From JALQUL01 sp040382935 (GTDB taxonomy: Bacteria > Pseudomonadota > Gammaproteobacteria > Burkholderiales > Burkholderiaceae_C), in the NCBI GenBank assembly GCA_040382935.1, contig JBEIEP010000004.1:76117-140116 (forward strand): a stretch of DNA of 64,000 bases. Direction: 5' to 3'. Positions 8,637 through 16,934 of this stretch are shown piece by piece. The translations under genes were made by a program, and so were the position numbers. The notes under the pieces were generated by a model. That model was given only the letters and a program-made list of their open reading frames with translations, was not told the DNA's origin and ran no database searches. Numbering within the stretch: the stretch's first letter is position 1; every line of letters begins with the position of its first letter.

Positions 8637-10286
8637 ATGGACGAACCGAACAGCAGTATCGAACAGCCGGGATTGATCGCCCGTTTAGGGAATTGGCTGA
8701 AAAAGGATGTGCCCACAGAAACTTCTGTACACGACTCCAGCACGTTAAATGTGAGGTATCGGGGGCCTAGTACTCGGGTGGACATGGACGCCGTAGAGCG
8801 TCAGATTCGCAAAGCAAGGTTGGGAGAGATAAGAAAAACCGAATTTGACGAGTTGCGGCGCAGCATTGGGCATACGCCAATTCCTAAAGGGTCGACGTTC
8901 AGTTTGACCTCTGCCTTAATCCCAAACACCAGTTTTTTGGCGCGAGCTAGGCAGAACACACGCCTAAAAATTGACTCGATTGAAGAGCAGATATCGCGAA
9001 GCTGGTTCAATAGCGGCTTACATCGAGGCAGTGCGATTTCTGGGATGGCGACACAGCAGGGCTCGGTATTGCGGCCGTACAAATCATCAAATCAAACGGA
9101 GATGAAAGTTGAGGTGAACGGCGCGGTGGTCACATTGACACTGCCACCGGAGGCGTTAAACGCCGCAACCGCCTATGCCTTGGGTGATTTTGTTTCTGCC
9201 GAGCAAGTATTGATCGCGCTCACCAAAAAGCCAGAACCTTTAGAAGCCGCGCAAATCAGTTGGGATTTGCTGTTTGAGTTTTATCTGGTCTTGGGCCGCC
9301 AAGCTGAGTTTGAAAACCTTTCGGTGGACTTTGCTGGGCGCTTTGGTAAGTCGCCTCCGTTGTGGACGGACCACTGGGATGCAGACCTAACGAAAGGGTG
9401 GGGGCTGGATTCTCAAAGCCTTGTATCCCCTCGTAAAGTCTCTACGCTAGGGGCTGGTGATATGGACGCGTTTGTGGTTGCATCCTCTCTAGTTGCCGAT
9501 GACGTGGATGCGTTAGCCGCACACTTTGACCAATCCACTTCTAGCGGGCGATGGGAGGTGGATTGGCGCAAGTTGAATGAGGTGGGGCTTGATGCGCTGC
9601 CGCGCTTGCTCTCGTTGACGGAAAAGGTGATGAGCGGGTCTGGGGAGGTACGTTACCAAGGGGCCTCCGTGCTTACTGACGTGCTGTGGAGACAAGCCAA
9701 ATTGCCTGGTCTGCCTCTTGAGATTCAAAAGCAGTTATGGCATTTTCTGGCTGCGCATCTGCAGTTGGTGGGGGATCGGCCGCAACTGGAAGAGGTCAGC
9801 TTTCAGTACAGCGTGTTGTTTGAGGAAGTTTTATCAGCTACTGCAGCGGTGACCTGTCATTATGTGGCACCAGAGCCTCCAGCCCCTGTTGATGGGCTCG
9901 GCTCCGATGCAGGGGCAACTCGGGCTTACTCAGACCCGGTCGGTGCAGCGCAGGCGACAAGGGCACCACCGCCGTCGCTCGAAAATGGCTTTAAGGTGGT
10001 CGACTTGGAAATGCGTCTGGTGGCGGTTACCGGCACGCTCAAAGGTGATATCAGTAAGGAGTTGGCGGTGTTACCGTTGCCCAGCGACACGCTTACACTG
10101 GTTTTTGAGTGCAAGGGTTTCGCTCGCCTGGACTCTCAGGCGGCGGGGCATCTGCTGAGCTTCCTGCGTGGCCAACAATGCGGTGCCGGTGCCGTAAAGT
10201 TTAGGGATCTTAATCGTCTCATCGGCGTGTACTTGTTCTCCTTTGGCTTACCACAAAACGTGACTCTTTCACTAGTCACCTTATAA
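8637..10286 (+). CDS. Uncharacterised protein with C-terminal STAS-like domain
   Basis: A 549-residue protein with no signal peptide or membrane span. Residues 1-155 are charged and probably partly disordered (IARLGNWLKKDVP; basic stretch with ERQIRKARLGEIRKTEFDEL). Residues about 158-245 hold a helical repeat-like stretch (ALGDFVSAEQVL, WDLLFEFYLVLGRQAEFE). Residues about 448-549 look like a STAS fold (VAVTGTLKG, LVFECKGFARLDSQAAGHLLSFL), the domain of anti-sigma antagonists and sulfate-transporter tails. It starts 15 bases after dksA, suggesting co-transcription. A regulatory role is only inferred. Confidence 0.6.
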   Translation: MDEPNSSIEQPGLIARLGNWLKKDVPTETSVHDSSTLNVRYRGPSTRVDMDAVERQIRKARLGEIRKTEFDELRRSIGHTPIPKGSTFSLTSALIPNTSFLARARQNTRLKIDSIEEQISRSWFNSGLHRGSAISGMATQQGSVLRPYKSSNQTEMKVEVNGAVVTLTLPPEALNAATAYALGDFVSAEQVLIALTKKPEPLEAAQISWDLLFEFYLVLGRQAEFENLSVDFAGRFGKSPPLWTDHWDADLTKGWGLDSQSLVSPRKVSTLGAGDMDAFVVASSLVADDVDALAAHFDQSTSSGRWEVDWRKLNEVGLDALPRLLSLTEKVMSGSGEVRYQGASVLTDVLWRQAKLPGLPLEIQKQLWHFLAAHLQLVGDRPQLEEVSFQYSVLFEEVLSATAAVTCHYVAPEPPAPVDGLGSDAGATRAYSDPVGAAQATRAPPPSLENGFKVVDLEMRLVAVTGTLKGDISKELAVLPLPSDTLTLVFECKGFARLDSQAAGHLLSFLRGQQCGAGAVKFRDLNRLIGVYLFSFGLPQNVTLSLVTL

Positions 10287-10510
10287 GTCTGATAACAGCA
10301 TGGGGTTTAGAGCCCGTGCCCGCATCATCATCTGGTTCCTCTGTTGCCACTTGATGCTTGCAATTTTTTGCTCAAATTCACATAAATAATAAGTATTCAC
10401 TTGCATAGTGACGGCTAAGTACTTAATTTAAATCGTTTTTTGTGTTTGTTTAGATACCAAAAACGAAGTTCTAAGTAATTGATTTCATTGAATTATTTTC
10501 TAAAAGTAGC

Positions 10511-10539
10511 TTTAACTTGCTAAAAATTCGTGCTACAGT
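10511..10539 (+). promoter_or_regulatory. Candidate mraZ (dcw) promoter
   Basis: TTTAAC, 17 bases, then TACAGT: a weak sigma-70-like pair (3 and 4 of 6 to consensus) preceded by AT-rich DNA. The -10 box touches the first MraZ-like repeat, so a bound repressor would block it. This is the only sizeable gap before the 18-kb cluster, so a main promoter is expected here. Confidence 0.4.
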
Positions 10540-10572
10540 GGATCTAAGTGTGCATCAATGTCAAAAAGTGCA
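10538..10572 (+). promoter_or_regulatory. Candidate MraZ operator: four repeats at 10-base spacing
   Basis: GTGGA, GTGTG, ATGTC and GTGCA begin at 10538, 10548, 10558 and 10568, exactly 10 bases apart and ending about 25 bases before the mraZ start. MraZ is known to repress its own promoter through direct TGGGN repeats with 5-base spacers, the same period and place. The repeats here are degenerate (only the TG core is constant), so the call rests on spacing and position. Confidence 0.45.
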
Positions 10573-10596
10573 GATTTTTAAGTCTCAACCCACCGT

Positions 10597-11046
10597 ATGT
10601 CCGCCAAATTCGTGTTCCAAGGCAAGTCGTCCCTGCAAATGGACGGCAAGGGACGGCTCACGCTCCCAGCCAAGTACCGAGAAGGGTTTTCTGTAGAAGG
10701 AACTGGGCCTCTAGCCGTTACGGTCACTCAGCATCCCGTGGGATGTTTGCTGATTTTTCCAACCGAACAATGGTCCCGTTTCCGCGAAAAAATTGCGATG
10801 CTGCCAATGGCTTCGGACTGGTGGAAGCGCAAATTCATAGGGAATGCTGATGATGTTGAGTTGGACGGCGCCGGACGTATTCAAATTTCTCAAGAGCTGC
10901 GTGACGAATTGGCATTGCCCAAAGAGGTGTTGATGTTGGGGATGATTACGCACCTGGAAGTTTGGGACAAAACGCTGTATTTGGCGCGTGAGGCCAAGGA
11001 ACTGCAAAGTCCCATGCCCGACACGCTACAGAACTTTTGCTACTAA
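10597..11046 (+). CDS. mraZ: Transcriptional regulator MraZ
   Basis: A 149-residue DNA-binding protein made of two AbrB-like (SpoVT) halves, which form a ring and repress the dcw operon. Family marks are KSSLQMDGKGRLTLPAKYRE in the first half and NADDVELDGAGRIQISQELRD in the second. It is the first gene of the dcw cluster. In other bacteria MraZ is counterbalanced by RsmH, the next gene. Confidence 0.96.
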   Translation: MSAKFVFQGKSSLQMDGKGRLTLPAKYREGFSVEGTGPLAVTVTQHPVGCLLIFPTEQWSRFREKIAMLPMASDWWKRKFIGNADDVELDGAGRIQISQELRDELALPKEVLMLGMITHLEVWDKTLYLAREAKELQSPMPDTLQNFCY

Positions 11047-11057
11047 AGGATGGAACC

Positions 11058-11975
11058 GTGCAAACGTCTGTGCATGCCACCGTTCTTCTGGCAGAAGCTG
11101 TAGAGGCTTTGGTCCAATCCCTCTCGGGGTGCTATATCGATGGTACTTTCGGGCGCGGGGGGCATAGCCGCGCGATTTTGCAAAGGCTGGGCCCTACCGG
11201 CCGCCTAACCGTATTTGACAAAGACCCCGCCGCCATAGACGTGGCGCAAGGCCTGCAGGCGCAGGATGCCCGCGTAGAGGTAATCCATGATGGATTCTCT
11301 ACCATGGGTCAACTTGGACCGGCCTGTGCCGACGGCCTGCTGTTGGACTTGGGTGTCAGTTCGCCACAAATCGATACGGCCGAGCGCGGCTTTAGCTTTC
11401 GGTTTGATGGCCCGTTGGACATGCGTATGGACAACAGCCGTGGCACGACAGTGGCCCAGTGGTTGTTGACGGCATCTATTTCACAACTAACAGAGGTGAT
11501 TCGTGACTATGGCGAAGAACGGTTTGCTGGGCCCATTGCAAAGGCGATTGCGGCTTTTAGGGAGCAACGGGGCCCGGTTGACACCACTGAGAAGCTTGCC
11601 CAGATCGTGGCCTCTGCGGTCAAGTCTCGTGAGCCTGGTCAAAACCCCGCCACGCGCACCTTCCAGGCTTTTCGGATTTTCATCAACCGTGAACTCGAGG
11701 AGTTGCAAGCTGCCCTAGAGGCCAGCTTGGAGATTCTCAAGCCAGGCGGTCGGCTGGTGGTGATTAGCTTTCATTCTTTGGAAGACCGAATCGTCAAATC
11801 CTTTATCGCCCGGCACGCCAAAGACGGGTTTGATCGCCGCATGCCTATGGCAGCGCCAGCGCCCTGTAAGTTGAAGGCCATGGGTCGCACGCGGCCCACT
11901 GCCGCTGAAGTCTCAGCCAATCCAAGGGCTAGAAGTGCGGTGATGCGCGTTGCACAACGGACGGTTGCGCCATGA
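11058..11975 (+). CDS. rsmH: 16S rRNA m4C1402 methyltransferase RsmH
   Basis: N4-methylates C1402 of 16S rRNA with S-adenosylmethionine. The product is about 305 residues with the SAM site YIDGTFGRGGHSRAIL, the LLDLGVSSPQID motif, the RFDGPLDMRMD segment and the conserved end PRARSAVMRVAQR. I chose the GTG that follows an AAGGA box; an in-frame TTG seven codons earlier would overlap mraZ. Also called mraW. Confidence 0.95.
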   Translation: MQTSVHATVLLAEAVEALVQSLSGCYIDGTFGRGGHSRAILQRLGPTGRLTVFDKDPAAIDVAQGLQAQDARVEVIHDGFSTMGQLGPACADGLLLDLGVSSPQIDTAERGFSFRFDGPLDMRMDNSRGTTVAQWLLTASISQLTEVIRDYGEERFAGPIAKAIAAFREQRGPVDTTEKLAQIVASAVKSREPGQNPATRTFQAFRIFINRELEELQAALEASLEILKPGGRLVVISFHSLEDRIVKSFIARHAKDGFDRRMPMAAPAPCKLKAMGRTRPTAAEVSANPRARSAVMRVAQRTVAP

Positions 11976-12268
11976 AATCGCTAAATGTATTACTTACCGT
12001 AGCGGTGCTAACCACTGGTCTTTGGGTAGTAAATACCCGACACTCAGCGCGCCGTAATTTTGTGGCGCTGGAGGAAAGCGGGCAAGCGCTGCGCTTGGTG
12101 GAGCAGGACAATGACCGACTAGAGGTAGAAAAGCGTGCTCAGGCTACACCATTGCGGGTCGAAGCGTTGGCAAAAAACAAGCTCAACATGCGAACTGCCA
12201 CGCCGTTGGTGACGCAGTACGTAGCAGCCCACTCAACGCCTGCGCCCCAAGCGAAGGGTAAGCCATGA
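11972..12268 (+). CDS. ftsL: Cell division protein FtsL
   Basis: A 98-residue bitopic membrane protein: short cytoplasmic start, one membrane segment (about residues 4-22), then a periplasmic coiled coil (LRLVEQDNDRLEVEKR) that pairs with FtsB and FtsQ in the divisome. FtsL is weakly conserved, so identity rests on size, topology and position between rsmH and ftsI. It overlaps rsmH by 4 bases (ATGA) and ftsI by 4. Confidence 0.92.
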   Translation: MKSLNVLLTVAVLTTGLWVVNTRHSARRNFVALEESGQALRLVEQDNDRLEVEKRAQATPLRVEALAKNKLNMRTATPLVTQYVAAHSTPAPQAKGKP

Positions 12269-13995
12269 CCCGTCCCATTCATCATTCGTCCAGCCCCTTG
12301 CTGGCGATTAGCACATCGGGCTGGCGAGCCACCATTACTGTGACACTGATTGGGGTGGGGTTTACTGCGTTGGCTGTGAAGGCGGCCTATATTCAGGTGG
12401 TCGACAACGAATTTTATCAGCGCCAAGGCGAGGTACGGTTTGCCCGCACCCTGCCGCTGCCTGCGATACGGGGCAACATTGTCGATCGAAACGACATGAT
12501 TTTGGCCTCCAGTGTGGTCACACCAAGTGTGTGGACGGTACCTGGCTCCGTCGAGCTGACGCCGGGGCAACTGCAATCACTGGCAAGTTTGCTTGCGATC
12601 GCACCGGCGGAATTGAGCAAGAAATTGGCCGACTCCGACAGTTCCTTTGTGTGGCTAAAGCGCCAATTAGACGAATCCACCGCGAATGCAGTGAAAGGTT
12701 TGGGCATTAAGGGGCTTTACTTTCGACCAGAGTACAAGCGCAAATACCCAGAGGGCGATGCGGCGGTCACCATTGTGGGGTCAACTGACACCGAGGACAA
12801 AGGCATTGAGGGCATAGAACTGGCGCACAACAAAGCGCTGTCGGGCAAGGCCGGAACGCGGAGGGTCATTCATGACCGCCTTGGGCGAAAGGTCGAAGAC
12901 ATTGGTGAGCAGGTTCCACCAACGCCGGGCAACAACATTCAATTGAGCATTGATAGCAAGATTCAGTTTTTCGCCTACCAGCAGATTCGCGATGCGGTGA
13001 TCCAAAACAAGGCCAAATCGGGCAGTGTAGTGGTGCTGGATGCGATCACTGGAGAGGTGTTGGCGTCGGTGAGCTACCCCACACAAAAGCCGGCCGCGCC
13101 CGGTAGCAACGTTGTGGTGCGGCGCAACCAAGCCTTTGCGGATACCTTTGAGCCGGGCTCGGCCATGAAGCCCTTCACTATTGGTTTGGCGCTCGAGACA
13201 GGTCGGGTCACCCCCACTACACTGATTCAAACCGCACCAGGAACTTTGAGTATGTCCGGTGCCACCATTAGAGACGCTCATCCGCATGGTGCTTTGACGG
13301 TAGAAGAAGTGCTCCAAAAGTCCAGCAACGTGGGAACCGTCAAGCTAGCGATGCAGATGCAACCCGTTGAGATGTGGCAGGTGTTTTCCAATATTGGGCT
13401 GGGACTTAAGCCTCAACTGCAGTATCCAGGTATGGCCACCGGCAAGCTACGCCCCTACAAAACCTGGCGCCCGATTGAGCAGGCCACGATGTCTTATGGA
13501 TATGGTTTGTCGGCTTCCCTGTTTCAGGTGACCCGGGCCTATACGGTGTTTGCGACCGATGGGCGGCTGCTGCCGGCCAGTTTGACCAAGGTCAGCGCAC
13601 CGGTGGTAGGCGAGCGGGTTTTTTCAGCAAAAACGGCCGAGAGCATCAGAAAAATGCTGGAGATGGCCGCTGGTCCCGGCGGCACAGCGCCCAAGGCAAG
13701 AACTGACGGTTACTCAGTGGGAGGCAAGTCCGGCACTGCCCACAAGCAGGTGGGCAAGTCGTATGCGGCTGACAAGTACCGCTCTTGGTTCGTTGGCATG
13801 GCACCCATTTCAACCCCCCGTATTGTCGTGGGTGTTATGTTGGATGAACCCAGCGCAGGCCGCTATTTTGGCGGCGAAGTGGCCGCACCAGTGTTTAGCG
13901 CTACCGTGGCCCAAAGCCTGCGCACGATGGGGGTGCTGCCCGACCTCAAGGTCAACCAAACGATTTCGGTGACCGCTGTCGAGGAGAGTTTCTGA
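12265..13995 (+). CDS. ftsI: Septal peptidoglycan transpeptidase FtsI (PBP3)
   Basis: Cross-links septal peptidoglycan as partner of FtsW. The 576-residue protein has an N-terminal membrane segment (about 24-45), the PBP dimerisation region (LPLPAIRGNIVDRN) and the penicillin-binding domain with S299-x-x-K302 (GSAMKPF), an SSN-type motif (KSSNVGT) and K488-SGT (GGKSGTAHK). All catalytic motifs are intact. The stop overlaps the murEF start by one base. Confidence 0.96.
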   Translation: MTRPIHHSSSPLLAISTSGWRATITVTLIGVGFTALAVKAAYIQVVDNEFYQRQGEVRFARTLPLPAIRGNIVDRNDMILASSVVTPSVWTVPGSVELTPGQLQSLASLLAIAPAELSKKLADSDSSFVWLKRQLDESTANAVKGLGIKGLYFRPEYKRKYPEGDAAVTIVGSTDTEDKGIEGIELAHNKALSGKAGTRRVIHDRLGRKVEDIGEQVPPTPGNNIQLSIDSKIQFFAYQQIRDAVIQNKAKSGSVVVLDAITGEVLASVSYPTQKPAAPGSNVVVRRNQAFADTFEPGSAMKPFTIGLALETGRVTPTTLIQTAPGTLSMSGATIRDAHPHGALTVEEVLQKSSNVGTVKLAMQMQPVEMWQVFSNIGLGLKPQLQYPGMATGKLRPYKTWRPIEQATMSYGYGLSASLFQVTRAYTVFATDGRLLPASLTKVSAPVVGERVFSAKTAESIRKMLEMAAGPGGTAPKARTDGYSVGGKSGTAHKQVGKSYAADKYRSWFVGMAPISTPRIVVGVMLDEPSAGRYFGGEVAAPVFSATVAQSLRTMGVLPDLKVNQTISVTAVEESF

Positions 13996-16934
13996 TGGAA
14001 CACTTCACATCTGTAGAGCCTGCGACGCAATGGTTGAGGCTATGCACACAGAAGGAGACAACGGAACAACGCAAGGTCTTGGGCATGCTGCATTCAGACA
14101 GTCGAAAAGTGAGTGCCGGTGATGCGTTTATCGCTTGGCCGGGCGCCGCCGTAGATGGACGGCGTTTTGTAGAGCAAGCGCTGCAGTCGCAGGGTGCCAG
14201 CGCCTGCTTGGTCGAGGCCGACGGCTTGGATGCTTACGCCGATTCGTCGTGGATGAATTCGACCCGGGTGGCAAGTTACAAAGGATTGAAAGAAGCGACA
14301 GGCCGTATCGCCAGTGCCTTCTATTTGGAACCCAGCAAAGCCTTGGATGTAATCGCCGTGACCGGTACCAACGGCAAGTCGTCGGTGGCATGGTGGTTGG
14401 CCTCTGTTCTGTCCCGGTTGGAAGGCAAAACGCCCATTCGCTGTGGCGTGGTGGGCACCTTGGGCATAGGAGAGCTGCCCGGTGTATTGGCCAATGGCCT
14501 GACCACGCCTGATCCGGTGCTGTTGCAAGCGAGCCTACGGGACATGGCCGACAACGGCGTGTCGTATTGCGCGATCGAGGCTTCATCTATAGGGCTAGAG
14601 GAGCACCGACTGGATGGCACTCGATTACAGACGGCGGTGTTTACCAACTTCACGCAGGACCATCTGGATTACCACGGAAATCTTGATGCCTATTGGCAGG
14701 CCAAACGCCAGCTTTTTGACTGGCCAGGGCTGGTGCAGGCGGTGGTGAACGTGGACGATCCCAAGGGACAAATACTGGCGGTTGAGCTTGGCAGCAAAGC
14801 CTTGGATTTGTGGACCGTATCGTTACAAGGATCTGCACGCCTGCGCGCAAATGCCATTAAGGCCAGCGTACGGGGGATGCAATTTGAAGTGGTGGAGTAC
14901 GACGTTTCAGCCACCCAGGTGCTTCAAACCGCGTACTTTGACTGCCCGGTGATGGGGCATTTTAATGTGATGAATGTGCTCTGTGTGGTTGCTGTACTGC
15001 GCAGCAAAGGATTTGCGCTGGCGCACATCGCTAAGGCCACCGAACACTTGGATCCGGTACCAGGCCGGATGGAGCGTGTGGCGTTTCCCGGTGGTCCGGC
15101 GGTGGCAGTGGACTACGCCCATACCCCTGACGCCTTGAACAAGGTGTTGGCGGCACTGCAAACGATGGCACAGGCCCGCCAGGGCAAGCTATGGTGCGTG
15201 TTTGGTTGTGGGGGCAATCGCGATGCCGCTAAGCGGCCCTTGATGGCCAGTGCGGTCGAACAATGGGCGGATCACATCATTGTGACCAGCGACAACCCAC
15301 GCAACGAAATGCCCCAACAGATCATTGCTGACGTTGTTAAAGGTTTCTCGGCGCAGGCACGCTACCAAGTGGAGCCCGACCGCCCAACGGCAGTCTGGAA
15401 GGCCTTGACACAGGCGCAGCCCAACGATTGGGTGTTGCTGGCAGGCAAAGGGCACGAGCCCTACCAAGAGGTGATGGGCCTGCGCAGGGTGTATTCGGAC
15501 ATCGACTGGGCAAAAGGTCTGGGCGGTGCGCTGGCGCAGCCCATGATGACGCTGGCCGATTGCGCGGCAGCGATACCTGGGGCCCGTGTGCTGGGCAATG
15601 CCGCACTGAGTTTGTCTGGGGTCGGTACCGATACGCGCACCCTGTTGCCTGGCCAGCTGTTTGTGGCGCTGCGTGGCGAGCAATTTGATGGACATAACTT
15701 TGTGGCCCAGGCCTATGCCAAAGGCGCGGTGGCCGCGCTGGTGGACCAACCCGTGCCCGAGGTGCTGATGGACCAGTTGGTGGTGCCCGATACCCGCATC
15801 GCCCTGGGCCTGTTGGCCAAAATGTGGCGTGCCCGGTTTGCTGGCCCTTTGATTGCCGTGACCGGTAGCAACGGCAAAACCACGGTTACGCAATTGCTGG
15901 CCACGGTTTTGCGCTTGGTACACGGAGATAACCACCTGGCAACCCAGGGCAACTTGAACAACGACATTGGTCTGCCGTTAACGCTGCTCAAGTGGCGTTC
16001 GCAGCACCAACGCGCGGTGATTGAAATGGGCATGAACCACCCTGGCGAAATTGCCTACTTGGCCGGTATTGCACAACCTACCGTGGCCTTGGTGAACAAC
16101 GCCCAACGCGAGCATTTGGAGTTCATGGGAACGGTGGAAGCGGTGGCCCGTGAAAATGGCTCGGTGTTTGCGTCTACCGACCCCAATGGGTCGGTGGTGT
16201 TTCCGGCAGATGACACTTTTGCAAATGTGTGGCGCAGTTTGGCGGCAGGCCGAAAGGTACTGACTTTTGCGCTGGATGACGGGGCAGATGTGTTTGCCCG
16301 GTCGGTGCAATGGCAGGATGGTGTTTGGCAGGTTCTTGCCGCCACGCCACAAGGCGATTGCCACTTCACCCTGGCGGTAGCAGGGCGGCACAACGTCAAA
16401 AACGCGCTGGCGGCTTTGGCCTGCGCAATTGCCAGCGGGATAAGCGCCCAGCAAGCCGCCCTTGGGATCTCGCAATTTACGGCGGTCAAAGGCCGTTCGC
16501 GCAGCCTGAGGCTTGAGATAGGCGGTCGCGCCATCACCCTTGTTGATGACACCTACAACGCCAACCCCGATTCCATGAGGGCGGCGGTTGACGTGTTGGC
16601 CGATCTGCCACAGCCTTCCTTTTTGGTGGTGGGCGACATGGGCGAAGTGGGTGACAACGGGCCCGCGTTTCATCGCGAGTTGGGGCAGTACGCCAAAGAC
16701 AAAGGCATTCATTCTTTGTTGGCTACCGGCCAGGCCAGCGTGGAGGTGGTGAAAGCCTTTGGTGGTGGCCAACACTTTGACCATCGTTCGGCCCTGATCG
16801 CTGCCGTACTGGACAAGCTGCCAGGTCATGCCAGTGTGTTGGTCAAAGGCTCTCGATTTATGAAGATGGAACAAGTCATAGCGGCTATTGTTGACGCTGC
16901 AACCCCTCAAGAGGAACCCTCCCATGTTGCTTAA
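13995..16934 (+). CDS. murEF: Bifunctional MurE-MurF ligase
   Basis: One 979-residue polypeptide carries two consecutive Mur ligases. Residues 1-~505 are MurE, adding meso-diaminopimelate to UDP-MurNAc-L-Ala-D-Glu: ATP loop TGTNGKSS at 123-130 and the DAP-specifying DNPR motif at 433-436. Residues ~517-979 are MurF, adding D-Ala-D-Ala: ATP loop with K628 (TGSNGKTT) and LVDDTYNANPDSM. There is no stop or frameshift between them, only a short Ala-rich linker. Such fusions are known in Bordetella and Comamonadaceae. Both sites look intact. It takes its substrates from dapF and ddlB, both in this window. Confidence 0.96.
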   Translation: MEHFTSVEPATQWLRLCTQKETTEQRKVLGMLHSDSRKVSAGDAFIAWPGAAVDGRRFVEQALQSQGASACLVEADGLDAYADSSWMNSTRVASYKGLKEATGRIASAFYLEPSKALDVIAVTGTNGKSSVAWWLASVLSRLEGKTPIRCGVVGTLGIGELPGVLANGLTTPDPVLLQASLRDMADNGVSYCAIEASSIGLEEHRLDGTRLQTAVFTNFTQDHLDYHGNLDAYWQAKRQLFDWPGLVQAVVNVDDPKGQILAVELGSKALDLWTVSLQGSARLRANAIKASVRGMQFEVVEYDVSATQVLQTAYFDCPVMGHFNVMNVLCVVAVLRSKGFALAHIAKATEHLDPVPGRMERVAFPGGPAVAVDYAHTPDALNKVLAALQTMAQARQGKLWCVFGCGGNRDAAKRPLMASAVEQWADHIIVTSDNPRNEMPQQIIADVVKGFSAQARYQVEPDRPTAVWKALTQAQPNDWVLLAGKGHEPYQEVMGLRRVYSDIDWAKGLGGALAQPMMTLADCAAAIPGARVLGNAALSLSGVGTDTRTLLPGQLFVALRGEQFDGHNFVAQAYAKGAVAALVDQPVPEVLMDQLVVPDTRIALGLLAKMWRARFAGPLIAVTGSNGKTTVTQLLATVLRLVHGDNHLATQGNLNNDIGLPLTLLKWRSQHQRAVIEMGMNHPGEIAYLAGIAQPTVALVNNAQREHLEFMGTVEAVARENGSVFASTDPNGSVVFPADDTFANVWRSLAAGRKVLTFALDDGADVFARSVQWQDGVWQVLAATPQGDCHFTLAVAGRHNVKNALAALACAIASGISAQQAALGISQFTAVKGRSRSLRLEIGGRAITLVDDTYNANPDSMRAAVDVLADLPQPSFLVVGDMGEVGDNGPAFHRELGQYAKDKGIHSLLATGQASVEVVKAFGGGQHFDHRSALIAAVLDKLPGHASVLVKGSRFMKMEQVIAAIVDAATPQEEPSHVA

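Larger units (their letters stand above)
10287..10596 (+). other. AT-rich intergenic region upstream of the dcw cluster
   Basis: A 310-base gap, clearly richer in A and T than its surroundings from about 10350 on, with short palindromes (AAGTACTT, ATTTAAAT) and poly-T tracts. No gene or RNA was recognised. The right end carries the candidate mraZ promoter and operator described separately. It may serve as an upstream activating or insulating segment. Confidence 0.6.

Noticed and set aside
15543..15548. Internal Met-Met pair in murEF as a separate murF start
   Set aside because: No ribosome binding sequence precedes it and the frame is continuous; kept only as a check in the fusion finding.
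15189..16925. Long antisense open frames opposite murEF
   Set aside because: They mirror the codon bias of the plus-strand gene, have no conserved motifs, and the sense product is certain.
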